Of a stretch of 64,000 bases of DNA, positions 44,998 to 53,438 are shown one piece after another (position 1 is the first letter of the stretch; every line of letters begins with the position of its first letter). A model generated the notes under the pieces. That model searched no databases. It worked only from the letters and a program-made list of their open reading frames with translations, and was not told where the DNA came from. The stretch spans positions 1 through 64,000 of the forward strand of contig NZ_JAHKKS010000006.1 in NCBI RefSeq assembly GCF_019737615.1, given 5' to 3'. A program made the translations under genes and the position numbers. This DNA is from Sphingobium xanthum. Its GTDB lineage: Bacteria; Pseudomonadota; Alphaproteobacteria; Sphingomonadales; Sphingomonadaceae.

Positions 44998-47900
44998 TTA
45001 CGCTAATCCTACGAGTTGATCTTTGAGCCCATCGAGATCGGAAACCATGTCGAAGTAGGTCGCCGCCTCCCTCTGGAACTGCATTGGCACCAGCGCCGAC
45101 GTCACCAAGCACGACCGAATCCTGATCGCCCCTTCGGCGATTCCCGTCGCGGTCGCCAGCTGCGGCAAGCGATTGCGCAGGATCGCTACGCGGTCGAGAT
45201 GCCGCCGCGTCGGCCCGCGCCGGCCGTTTCGTTCAACATGGTTGGGGCCAAACTCGACGAGACGCTCTGCAATCTCACCCACCGTCTTGTCGGCGAGCAG
45301 ACGCTTGCATTCGATTACGAAGACATCGCCAGTCGCCGGATTCCAGGCGAGGGTGTCGACGTCGCCGTCCGCTGCAGATCCGCCGAGCCTGGTCATCAGA
45401 AACTCCGCCTCGGCCTCCAGCCCGAGATCGCGAAGACGCTCGGCAACTGTGTGGTTGAAGCGATGTCCGAGCCGGTCGATCGCACCGCCGATCCACGACC
45501 GCATCTCCTCAGATCGGAAGTAGGAGTCTGGCAGACGGGCATTGTAGGCGCGCAAAGCATAGTCGAGACCGTGTTCGGCGATGACGGGCGACACCACACA
45601 TATAGGGTCGTCCTCGACAGTAAGCTGCACAATCGGCTTGGAAAGGAGGCTGAGTCGGCGGGCGAAGCGCCAAGGATACCAGTCTTTTGCGCTGGCGTTC
45701 GCGGGTTTCTTTTCGTCCCATTGGTCGCGCGGCACCAGACACCAGGCGTCCAGAAGAGCGTCCGCCGCATCGGCATCAACATCGTCCATCGCGACAAGAT
45801 CCGCCTTCAGTTCGGAGCGGCGGATCGTGATCCTGCCGTTGCCGCTGTCCACCGCGCGCTCGCTCAACCGGGAGACAAAGTCGACCATCCGAATCGGCGT
45901 TACACCATATTCCGCGACGAAGGCGGCATCGAATTCGGGATTTCGCTGGCGCTCATATTCGGCGTCATCAATCTGCTCGGGGACTTCGTAGAAGGTGTCG
46001 TACCCTTCGGCGGCAGCATCGAACTGGTCGCGTGAAAGTGCGACCATGAACGGACCGTGGATCCGATTGGCGAACTCGTCCTCGAAGCGCAGCACTCCGC
46101 TTGGCTTGATCTCGACCTTCTCGGCAAACCCGTGATGGATTTCGTCACTGCGGGATGCGATGCCGCACAGCAGAGCCACACGCGCCACGAGAAAATCGAA
46201 ATCATCGAGTGAGCAAGTTCGTCCACCCGTCTCCGGTGAGGTGCAGACCGCCATCTCGACGACCACTCGGCAACACAGACCGACTTCGGACCGCTCGCTT
46301 TCACGCTCGACTGCGGCCCGCATTACATCCTCGCGCGGATGCAGGTGAAGGACTGCCGCTGCGGTATGCCGCCAAGTTCCGCGGTCGCGGTCGACGGCGT
46401 TGTGATTGTCGATGCACATCTCGATCACGGAGGTACGGTCGATCAGCTGCAGGCGTTCGCGAATTTCCGCCCAGATGACCTCGACCGCCGTGCTGAGAAG
46501 GCTGCTTGCTTCTTTCTTGTTCTCGATCAGCAGAGCCATTCCCGGAGCGATTCCGCTGCGCTGCGCCAGCCCGATGTCGGCCCACGCCCTGACCTCCGCC
46601 TGCAGCAGGCGAGGCCGTGGAAGCTCCGCGGTCGCCAGGATATAGTCGGCCGCGGTCTTGGGCGTCAGGACGTGAAGGTGCCTTGAGGCGGTATCGGTAA
46701 CGATCATAGTAGAGATGCGCTCGGCCAATGTCGCGTCCGCAGAACCTGCCAAGACACGTGCGCCTTCGATGATCGTTTCGACCATCCAGCGGTCGCCGAT
46801 ATTGTCGGCACGGCCGAACGCGCGAAGATAGTCGATGGGACATTCGATGTGGATGACCCCATTCGTCACGCTCAGCACCGGCCGGATCAGCTCAGCTCTT
46901 TCGGCGACAGTTTCGGCGCTGAGATCGGCCCCTTCCGGGAATGCTATCTCGATGGCGATGAAATCTGGGAGCGTGGCCACGACAGCAGCGATGCGCGGCG
47001 CAATCATCACAGTCCAATTCCTGGCCATGTCCCAGACGCGGTACGGCAGCGAGCCGGACGGCACTGGGTCCTCCTGCTCGATCTCGATCCACCAAGTCCG
47101 GCAATCGGCCTCGATCGCAGCCACGGGACGCCCGATCATCGCGTCGGCGATACTCACATAGGATGGCTCCTCGGCTAGATCGGTGAAGTACATCTCGGTC
47201 GACGGCCTGCGGACCTCGGCATAACTGCTGCGCGGCACGACCCGCACGCCGTGATGATCGAGCGCGCGCCGTATTCCGGTCCGGATCGACGTCAGATAGT
47301 CGGTGCCAAGCTGGACCATTGAGGTACTGCGCGAGACGAAGTCTGGAATCAGTTCGAAGTCGTTGCTCTTGGCGAAGCCGTAGAGATTGAGGAAGCCGTT
47401 TGGGTTTACGAGCTGGGTCCGCATGACGAGCAGCTCCCGCTCTTGGTCGAGCAGGCGGTACATTTGCAGCGCGGTGCTGTTCGAATCGTCAGCGTACAAC
47501 TCGAAATCCTCATTGCCGAGCCCTACGAACCGCCAATGCGGCGGAAGCCGCCCCGGATCAGCCTGAAAGCCGCGCCCCAATCCGCCGAACACGATGATGG
47601 TCATGCCGATACGAAAGTCCGGCAGCGCTTCAATGGCGGAGACGCCGGCGGCGGCGAGGCGGCGCACATCCGTCGACACATTTCGGATCGAGCGGAACCC
47701 CTCCGTGGCTACCTCGTCGATCCGATCTTGGACGAAAAGAATATGGGCATAAGCGCCGACGTCGAAGCGGCAGATCATTCCGATGAAGCCCGACGCGTCG
47801 TCGGCGACGGGTCCAGTCACGCGCTCGAGTCCTAGGCCGAGCCGCGCATTGGTGATGCTGTGGCCGAATTGATGGTCTGTCAGATGGGTTTGGATAAGTT

Positions 47901-48735
47901 CACCAGCATCGTTGCCAAGCGCCATCTCGATCGCACGCCGGCGGATCGCCGCACCGATCGCGGTGGGCAGCGCGACGACGAAATCCTCCCCGTCCATGAC
48001 GATCGGCCGGGCTTCAAGAGAGGTCCAGCTGATCGTCTCATGGCGAAGCTTCGGGCTCTGCCGCGGATCGAAGATGAATGGCCGCAGGTCGAACGGATGG
48101 ATGCCGGCCCGCTCAAGGTCCTCCGGGCTGAAGCGAACGCGTCCAGCGAGCTCCTGAATGCGGGCGGTCGAAAATTGTACCCTGCCCAGTCGGCGACCAC
48201 CGCCAAGCGCATTTCGGGACAGGCCGCTTCGCTCGGCGATCGCAGTGCTCAGTCGCAGCAGCGCACTCAATTGCCGGAGACAATGGTCCGACCATTCCTG
48301 CCCGTGCCTGAGGCACGCCGTAACGGCGTATAGCACCGACTGAACATACCCGGCGTTCGCCTCCCAGATCCCTTCGAACAGCAGCGAATTACCGGCCCCG
48401 GATATGACATTGGCGATGAAGACATCCTCAGGCGGGTCTTCCTGGTGGCCGACATGATCCGCGCCGAGGATTTCGTTCAGCCATTCGCGCAGCTGCGCGG
48501 CCGTCGGCTTGACCGATCTGTTCGAGCGCAGCGCGACGAGATGGATCAAAACTTCGACCCTGACGGTATTCGCATGAAGTTCGGGGTCGGTGAGAAGCCC
48601 ACCCAACATCGCGAGTGTCGCCGCCTTGTCGAATTTCTCGAGCCGCGACGCTAGTTTAGCCAGCCGTGCTTCGATGTGCCCTATCGCCATAGCATTGTTC
48701 GCCGCCATCATTGCATCGAGCATCATCATCGTCAT
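44998..48735 (-). CDS. Very large protein with C-terminal PD-(D/E)XK nuclease domain
   Basis: About 1245 residues. The only motif I can name is near the C terminus (about 1120-1145): GDVDTLAWN, then DVFVIECKRL, a D...E-x-K nuclease core of the Mrr/VRR kind. An HxF-like segment precedes it. The rest is soluble, has no P-loop and no membrane segments, and is unknown to me. The start is placed at 48735 (MTMMMLDAMMA), because the longer frame from 48969 would run through the small gene at 48830-49018 and reads as random there. It is probably co-transcribed with that small gene from the promoter at 49094-49066. Confidence 0.7.
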   Translation of the reverse strand: MTMMMLDAMMAANNAMAIGHIEARLAKLASRLEKFDKAATLAMLGGLLTDPELHANTVRVEVLIHLVALRSNRSVKPTAAQLREWLNEILGADHVGHQEDPPEDVFIANVISGAGNSLLFEGIWEANAGYVQSVLYAVTACLRHGQEWSDHCLRQLSALLRLSTAIAERSGLSRNALGGGRRLGRVQFSTARIQELAGRVRFSPEDLERAGIHPFDLRPFIFDPRQSPKLRHETISWTSLEARPIVMDGEDFVVALPTAIGAAIRRRAIEMALGNDAGELIQTHLTDHQFGHSITNARLGLGLERVTGPVADDASGFIGMICRFDVGAYAHILFVQDRIDEVATEGFRSIRNVSTDVRRLAAAGVSAIEALPDFRIGMTIIVFGGLGRGFQADPGRLPPHWRFVGLGNEDFELYADDSNSTALQMYRLLDQERELLVMRTQLVNPNGFLNLYGFAKSNDFELIPDFVSRSTSMVQLGTDYLTSIRTGIRRALDHHGVRVVPRSSYAEVRRPSTEMYFTDLAEEPSYVSIADAMIGRPVAAIEADCRTWWIEIEQEDPVPSGSLPYRVWDMARNWTVMIAPRIAAVVATLPDFIAIEIAFPEGADLSAETVAERAELIRPVLSVTNGVIHIECPIDYLRAFGRADNIGDRWMVETIIEGARVLAGSADATLAERISTMIVTDTASRHLHVLTPKTAADYILATAELPRPRLLQAEVRAWADIGLAQRSGIAPGMALLIENKKEASSLLSTAVEVIWAEIRERLQLIDRTSVIEMCIDNHNAVDRDRGTWRHTAAAVLHLHPREDVMRAAVERESERSEVGLCCRVVVEMAVCTSPETGGRTCSLDDFDFLVARVALLCGIASRSDEIHHGFAEKVEIKPSGVLRFEDEFANRIHGPFMVALSRDQFDAAAEGYDTFYEVPEQIDDAEYERQRNPEFDAAFVAEYGVTPIRMVDFVSRLSERAVDSGNGRITIRRSELKADLVAMDDVDADAADALLDAWCLVPRDQWDEKKPANASAKDWYPWRFARRLSLLSKPIVQLTVEDDPICVVSPVIAEHGLDYALRAYNARLPDSYFRSEEMRSWIGGAIDRLGHRFNHTVAERLRDLGLEAEAEFLMTRLGGSAADGDVDTLAWNPATGDVFVIECKRLLADKTVGEIAERLVEFGPNHVERNGRRGPTRRHLDRVAILRNRLPQLATATGIAEGAIRIRSCLVTSALVPMQFQREAATYFDMVSDLDGLKDQLVGLA

Positions 48736-48829
48736 TACCTGCTGTCCAATCCGCCTCGACCGAGAGTTTCGGTGTCCGTCGCGGCTGTGCTGGATCGAAG
48801 GAGGGGTGGCGCGCTTCACCCCTTCCCAA

Positions 48830-49018
48830 TCAGCCGCGGCCGCTGCCGTTCTTCGTCGGATCGGCGAGACGGAACGACTGGCCGGGCCGCTCGGTAGGCG
48901 GCAGGGGCTCACCGCGAACCACGGTGCGTTCCCGGCCAGTCCCACCGCCACGCGGTCCAACGATTTCATACTGGCCAGAGCGTGGGGCGGTCTGCCCCGG
49001 CTTGTAGGTCTTGCTCAT
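48830..49018 (-). CDS. Small YjzC-like protein
   Basis: 62 residues: basic, proline/glycine-rich and low in hydrophobics. It contains GQTAPRSGQYEIVGPRGGG, ERTVVRGEPLPPT and FRLADPTKNGSG. This resembles the YjzC-like family (aPrSGxY, ...LPPTxxPG...). GGAG lies about 10 bp before the ATG. A strong promoter (TTGATC-17-TATGAT) stands upstream. Similar mini-proteins sit beside nucleases in islands, but I know of no function. Possible roles are a nucleic-acid binder, inhibitor or trigger for the large nuclease protein encoded next. Confidence 0.65.
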   Translation of the reverse strand: MSKTYKPGQTAPRSGQYEIVGPRGGGTGRERTVVRGEPLPPTERPGQSFRLADPTKNGSGRG

Positions 49019-49065
49019 TTCTCAGGTCTCCAAGTCAGCCTGCACCATGCCGTGCTGACGCCCTC

Positions 49066-49107
49066 ATCATATGGGCACTTGACTTTGGGATCAAGTAGGA
49101 GAAAATA
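49066..49107. promoter_or_regulatory. Overlapping divergent promoters with a CTTGA/TCAAG dyad
   Basis: Minus strand: -35 TTGATC (49094-49089), 17-bp spacer, -10 TATGAT (49071-49066), leading to the YjzC-like gene. Plus strand: -35 TTGACT (49079-49084), with only a weak -10 near 49103, leading to the DUF2130 gene. Both -35 boxes are arms of the dyad CTTGA-N8-TCAAG (49078-49095), so one bound protein could silence both operons. Confidence 0.6.
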
Positions 49108-49138
49108 GGTCCTAGAAATTTTGATCAGGGAGATCATT

Positions 49139-50728
49139 ATGGCCAGTGCCAATCCGTCGCCGATGTCGGGGCAAATGCGCCCGACGATCGTGCCGCATAC
49201 GCATCCGTTGGATGACGACCTCTGCCCAACTTGCGAGCAGCCCCTGCCGCATGACCGCGCCATCGAAATTCGCGAGCGTCTCGCATCGCGTGAGCGGGAA
49301 CGAGCGGCCGAAATCTCCGCGAAGCTGGAAGCGCGGTTCAGCGCCGAAAAGGCAGAAGCCCTCCAGCAGGCCGCGCGCGACGCTGAACTAAAAGTTGCAT
49401 CGGCGCGGGATGAAGCGCGCAGCGCGGCCGAGGCCGCCGCGCGGGAAAAGATCGATGCGGCGGAACGCGCCAAGGCTGACGCGGCGACCGCGCAGGAGAA
49501 GGCTCAGACCGAGTTGGCGGACCTCAAAGCCAACGCGGTCGCTAGGGAAGCGGAGATCCGCGCAGAAGCCGAACGCACGGCCAACACTGCGGCCGAGGCC
49601 AAGGTGGCGGAAGCCGATGCCAAGCGCGTCGCGTCGGAAACCCAGCTTAAGGGACAGCTGGCACAGGTCGAGGCCGACAAGATCGCGGCGCAGGATGCCC
49701 GTACTGCCCTTGAGGCGCAGCATGCCCAGGCGGTCCAGAAGCATGCCGACACGATCGAGCAGATGCAGCAGGATGCCGTGTTCCGGGAGGCTGAAATCCG
49801 CCGCGAAACGACCGAAGCCGCCGAAGCAGCAGCGCAGGAAAAGGTGAGCATCGCCGATGCCGCCCGCTCCACAGCGGAAGAAACGGCACGCACCGCCCTC
49901 GCCGAGGTCCAGAGCCTAAAGGACAGTCAGGAATCGACCCTGCAAGAACGCTTGTCGGAAATGCGCGAGGCGATGGAATCGGACAAGACCGAAGCGGTCA
50001 ACGCGGAGAAGGCGGCCGCCTACGAAGCCACTCTAAAGCTCTCCGCGAAGGTCACCGAGCTGCAGCGCGCGCTGGAGAAGAAGACCGCCGACGAGCTCGG
50101 TGAAGGCGCCGAGATCATCCTTCACGAGGCGCTGAAAGCCGAGTTCGACGGCGATCGGATCGAACGGGTGAAGCATGGCCTACCGGGCGCCGACATCATC
50201 CACACCGTGATCCACAACGGCAAGGAATGCGGCAAGATCATCTACGACTCTAAGAATCACGGCGCCTGGCGCAACGAGTTCGTGTCCAAGCTCAAGGTGG
50301 ACCAGATGGCGGCCAAGGCTGAGCACGCCATCCTCACGACCAGCAAGTTCCCAGCGGGCGGCCGTCAATTGCAGATAGTGGACGGCGTCATCGTCGCCAA
50401 TCCGGCGCGCATCGTCGCCATCGTACAGATGGTGCGGCAGCATCTGATCCAGACCCACACGCTGCGTCTCAGTGGCGAGCATCGCACACACAAGACCCAG
50501 GAGCTTTACGATTTCATCACGTCGGAGCGCTGCGGCAACCTGCTCGGTCGGTTCGACGCCCATGCCACCTCGCTGCTCGAGCTTCAGGACAGGGAGCGCA
50601 GGGCGCACGAGACGCACTGGAAACAGCAGGGGATATTGATCGGTTCTGTGCAGAAGGTAAGCGCCGAACTCATCCGTGAGATCGACGAGATCATCGCGGG
50701 CGGCGAGACACCGGAGGCAACGACGTGA
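49139..50728 (+). CDS. DUF2130 coiled-coil PD-(D/E)XK-like nuclease
   Basis: 529 residues. A short zinc-ribbon half (LCPTCEQPL) is followed by about 280 residues of Ala/Glu-rich coiled coil. The C-terminal DUF2130 domain (about 315-500) contains CGKIIYDSKNHGAWRNEF, whose D-x-K fits a PD-(D/E)XK-type active site, and KAEHAILTTSKFPAGGRQL. GGGAG lies 6 bp before the ATG at 49139. It ends with a GTGA overlap with the ParB-like gene. DUF2130 proteins are widespread and poorly understood; SMC-like shape plus nuclease suggests DNA bridging and cleavage. Confidence 0.8.
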   Translation: MASANPSPMSGQMRPTIVPHTHPLDDDLCPTCEQPLPHDRAIEIRERLASRERERAAEISAKLEARFSAEKAEALQQAARDAELKVASARDEARSAAEAAAREKIDAAERAKADAATAQEKAQTELADLKANAVAREAEIRAEAERTANTAAEAKVAEADAKRVASETQLKGQLAQVEADKIAAQDARTALEAQHAQAVQKHADTIEQMQQDAVFREAEIRRETTEAAEAAAQEKVSIADAARSTAEETARTALAEVQSLKDSQESTLQERLSEMREAMESDKTEAVNAEKAAAYEATLKLSAKVTELQRALEKKTADELGEGAEIILHEALKAEFDGDRIERVKHGLPGADIIHTVIHNGKECGKIIYDSKNHGAWRNEFVSKLKVDQMAAKAEHAILTTSKFPAGGRQLQIVDGVIVANPARIVAIVQMVRQHLIQTHTLRLSGEHRTHKTQELYDFITSERCGNLLGRFDAHATSLLELQDRERRAHETHWKQQGILIGSVQKVSAELIREIDEIIAGGETPEATT

Positions 50729-51672
50729 ACAAGGCAGCGATCGCACGGGGTGGCAACAATGTGGTCAATCTGCAGGAGCGTCGCCTCGATCGCACCGTAC
50801 TGCGAACCTATCGCACAAGGGCCGACATCGACGAGATTGTGCCGAACGACAAGCAGCCGCGGCGCGGACCGAAGGAAGATGAGGAGCTGCAGCGGCAGAT
50901 CGAAGCCAATGGCGGACTGTTCGAACCGTTGTTGGTCGAGCCCCATCCTGACCTTCCGGGCAAGTACCGGATCATCGACGGCGACCGCCGCTGGACCAAC
51001 TCGCGAGTGCTCGTCGAGCAGGGCAAGGAAGACTATCGGGAAGTCCCGATCGAGGTCACCGACCGCACGCTGAGCGAGGAGGACCGGCTCCGGGTGTGGA
51101 TCTACATCCACCGCCAGCGCAAAGAGTGGGATGCGCGCGAAAAGGAAATGGTCGCCTATCAGCTCGTACAGCTGATGGGACGCACCAGTGCCGCAAACAT
51201 TCTGGGCATCACCGTCCGCGAACTCGACAAGCTGGTGGAGATCTTCGAGGTGTCGGAGAAGTTCAAGGAGCTGCGCGACCCGAGCGCCGGCATCACCTGG
51301 GCGCGGGAACTGATGGGCGTCAGCAAGAAACTGCTGACACCGACCGTCATCGAGGCCGTGGTCAAGAAGGTCAATGACAAGCGGATCACGAACTCGAAGG
51401 ATCTGCGCAAGCTGCGCTCCATTCTTCCCGATCCGGTCGCCAAGGCGCAATTTCTGAGTGACGCGGGAGATCTCGACACCGCATTGCTCCGCCTAGGTCC
51501 GACCGAGAGAAAGTCGAAAGGCGGTTTGGCCGAAGATCTGGAAGCGATGGTCGAGGCCATGAAGAAGGTGCCTTGGACTACGCTTCAGGAGTTGCGCGGT
51601 AATAGCGAACTCTTGGGTAGGATCGATGATGCCGAAGCACTGCTTCGGTCGTTGCGCACTGCGCTGTCTTGA
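50725..51672 (+). CDS. ParB/Srx-domain protein
   Basis: 315 residues, GTG start overlapping the DUF2130 stop. Residues 30-125 form a ParB N-terminal fold: DEIVPNDKQPRRGP, then LQRQIEANGGLFEPLLVEP, and the GxxR-type box IIDGDRRWTNSRVL (98-111). A helix-turn-helix-like middle follows (LMGRTSAANILGITVRELD). No ParA partner or clear parS cluster is seen, so plasmid partition is unlikely. ParB-fold proteins can be CTPase clamps or nucleases; here the tight coupling to DUF2130 suggests a DNA-loading partner. Confidence 0.8.
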   Translation: MNKAAIARGGNNVVNLQERRLDRTVLRTYRTRADIDEIVPNDKQPRRGPKEDEELQRQIEANGGLFEPLLVEPHPDLPGKYRIIDGDRRWTNSRVLVEQGKEDYREVPIEVTDRTLSEEDRLRVWIYIHRQRKEWDAREKEMVAYQLVQLMGRTSAANILGITVRELDKLVEIFEVSEKFKELRDPSAGITWARELMGVSKKLLTPTVIEAVVKKVNDKRITNSKDLRKLRSILPDPVAKAQFLSDAGDLDTALLRLGPTERKSKGGLAEDLEAMVEAMKKVPWTTLQELRGNSELLGRIDDAEALLRSLRTALS

Positions 51673-51732
51673 TCGGCAATATATGGCTGACGGGGAGCGT
51701 GGAAATCCGGTGTGGACTTATGCGGGCTCACG

Positions 51733-51750
51733 TTTGCGCTGGAACGCAAA
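51733..51750. terminator. Hairpin between convergent genes
   Basis: TTTGCG (51733-51738) and CGCAAA (51745-51750) form a perfect stem around a 6-base loop in the 160-bp gap between the ParB-like gene and the convergent nuclease-HEPN gene. Flanking A and T bases fit a bidirectional terminator. Confidence 0.45.
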
Positions 51751-51832
51751 ATTTCGACATAGGAAAGCCCAATGTCAGCCCGCTTAGGTCATCCATTCTT
51801 CCTGATCAAATTCGAGAAGGACGAGCTGTTGT

Positions 51833-52486
51833 TCAATCGTCCGAAAGCGCCTCCTCGATGACGGTCGCAACGAGCGCCACGTCCTCTGCCGTTGGCTCAA
51901 CCGCCAGATCGCCATGTACAACCGAGTTGCGCAGCAAGATCAGGGGGCGAAGCCGCCTCTCCGTTTCCGGATCGATACGGCCGAGCATCGCCAGTGCCTG
52001 GAGGACGCTGCCTGGCGTCCGGGGGCGCGCCTCCTGTTCGGCTTCCGCGTTGAGGAGCGTGGCCTCGAGCAGGGACCACCCGAGTATAAACGCGGCTCTG
52101 GAGTACCCCTTTTCGGCCAGGGCGCGGATGTCGTCGAGCTGGCGGCGTATCGCCGGCAATGCCGATGCCTTGATCGTTAGGGTCTTCAGCGGATCCTCGG
52201 CGACGTATGCAACGACGAACTTCCAGTTCGGGTGCCCCTCGAACAGCGCCCTGATGCGCCGGAGGGTGTGATCTGATGCTCGGCTCCGGCTCTTCTTGAC
52301 CTCGATCGCGACATATTCGTCACCTCTACGCGCGACCGCGTCGGGCACGTATGACCCAAGGAAATCCGGCATCTCCTTCGGGTCAGGTGCGATCTCAAGC
52401 GAGAAGCCCTTTGCTTCATACTGTCGGCGCAGCGAGGCGAGCAGATCGCGCTCTGCCTGGCTTTCTTCGTATCGAGCCGCGCTCAT
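51833..52486 (-). CDS. PD-(D/E)XK nuclease-HEPN fusion
   Basis: 217 residues in two parts. Residues 45-80 give a restriction-like core: VPDAVARRGDEYVAIEVKKS, with P-D and E-x-K. Residues 115-205 are a helical HEPN domain with the RNase motif Rx4H in LLRNSVVHGDL. The two catalytic motifs suggest one chain able to attack both DNA and RNA, or a nuclease regulated by a HEPN dimer. Its start overlaps the RusA-like gene stop by ATGA, so the two are translated together. Confidence 0.72.
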   Translation of the reverse strand: MSAARYEESQAERDLLASLRRQYEAKGFSLEIAPDPKEMPDFLGSYVPDAVARRGDEYVAIEVKKSRSRASDHTLRRIRALFEGHPNWKFVVAYVAEDPLKTLTIKASALPAIRRQLDDIRALAEKGYSRAAFILGWSLLEATLLNAEAEQEARPRTPGSVLQALAMLGRIDPETERRLRPLILLRNSVVHGDLAVEPTAEDVALVATVIEEALSDD

Positions 52487-52959
52487 GGATGAGTCCTCCA
52501 GGTCAAATCGTCATCGATCCGGATATACACGACCGGCTGTCGCTCGTCGGCAGCCGTGATGGTGTCTAGTGCCGCCGCCAGCTGATCAGTTGGGGTGGCG
52601 AAGGACCAGCCGGTCTCTGGCTCGAACTTCTGCGAGACGACCCTCTCCACCACTTCGTCATCAAGGTAGGCTTGGCCCTCCAGCGCATCGAGGATCGGCT
52701 TCACGATGTTGTCGATGTCGCCGGGCATCGGTGCGGTCGGAAAGTAAAAGATGGTGACGGCCATCGGCGTGTCTTCTTCCAGCCAGACGAACTCGGCCGT
52801 CTCCTCTGCCCGCTTACGCGCCGCCTCGGCGACGGTGCTTTTCCACCTCTCCTTCGACGACGGCTTCGCCTGAAGCGAGAGCGGGATAGCTGCCAAATGG
52901 AACTCCAGAGGGAACAGCGAAGCGTACTTCGTTTCGGCGGTGGGTTCGACCTCGTCCAT
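52483..52959 (-). CDS. RusA-family Holliday junction resolvase
   Basis: 158 residues with the RusA metal-binding pattern: PGDIDNIVKPILDALEG, then LDDEVVERV. The family acids (D-x-D-N...K...D...D-D) are present. RusA resolvases are usually encoded by prophages and islands and cleave four-way junctions. No good ribosome binding site is seen before the ATG at 52959. It is the first gene of a two-gene unit with the nuclease-HEPN fusion, an unusual pairing that points to processing of DNA structures in defence or in element maintenance. Confidence 0.78.
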   Translation of the reverse strand: MDEVEPTAETKYASLFPLEFHLAAIPLSLQAKPSSKERWKSTVAEAARKRAEETAEFVWLEEDTPMAVTIFYFPTAPMPGDIDNIVKPILDALEGQAYLDDEVVERVVSQKFEPETGWSFATPTDQLAAALDTITAADERQPVVYIRIDDDLTWRTHP

Positions 52960-53438
52960 GACCGAAACTTTGGAGCAGGCGCCTTATACATGCAACGTTG
53001 GATAAGCTGCCCTATCCGCAATCGGCCAACTGCGATCGCCCCGTAGCGAAAAGCTGTCGGTCCGCATCTAGGGAGCGAAAATCGGCAGCTGAGTGACCGA
53101 GAAGGGTCCGACCAGGAAAACGGCACCGACGCATTCGAATGTCCGCTATCCCGTTTTCGCGGCGGTGAAGCTGCCTGTCAGGAGCGTCCGACCAGCCCGG
53201 ACCTAGGTAAACGGGCTTAGGCTGATCCACGAATGGCCGCTGTCGGCATAAACGGACGTTTCCAGTCGCGTCGCCGAAGGGCAGGAATGTTCCAGTTCGC
53301 GTCACTAAAACGGAGATGAACGAATGGCCGCTTTCGGGGTGCTCATTCGTTGGCCTGAATGTCTGACTTCGGGGCGGAAAGAGCCATTGCGCTGGCGGGC
53401 TGGGCGTTCAGCGGGGCTGCACATATATTATCAGCTAG
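52960..53438. other. Gene-free stretch with recurring short words
   Basis: About 480 bp between the RusA-like gene and the integrase. It contains several variants of one theme: GAATGTCCGC (53138), GAATGGCCGCTGTCGG (near 53232) and GAATGGCCGCTTTCGGGG (53322), plus inverted forms. Related words occur at 42.5 and 44.9 kb. It may be a decayed dispersed repeat or integrase arm sites. No gene supported. Confidence 0.4.

Noticed and set aside
48736..48969. N-terminal extension of the large nuclease protein to 48969
   Set aside because: The extra 78 residues are Arg/Ser/Pro-rich, have no ribosome binding site and overlap the well-supported small gene at 48830-49018 in another frame.
50725..51672. 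Plasmid partition locus (ParB)
   Set aside because: No ParA, no cluster of parS-like palindromes and no replication gene nearby; the gene is coupled to a DUF2130 nuclease instead.
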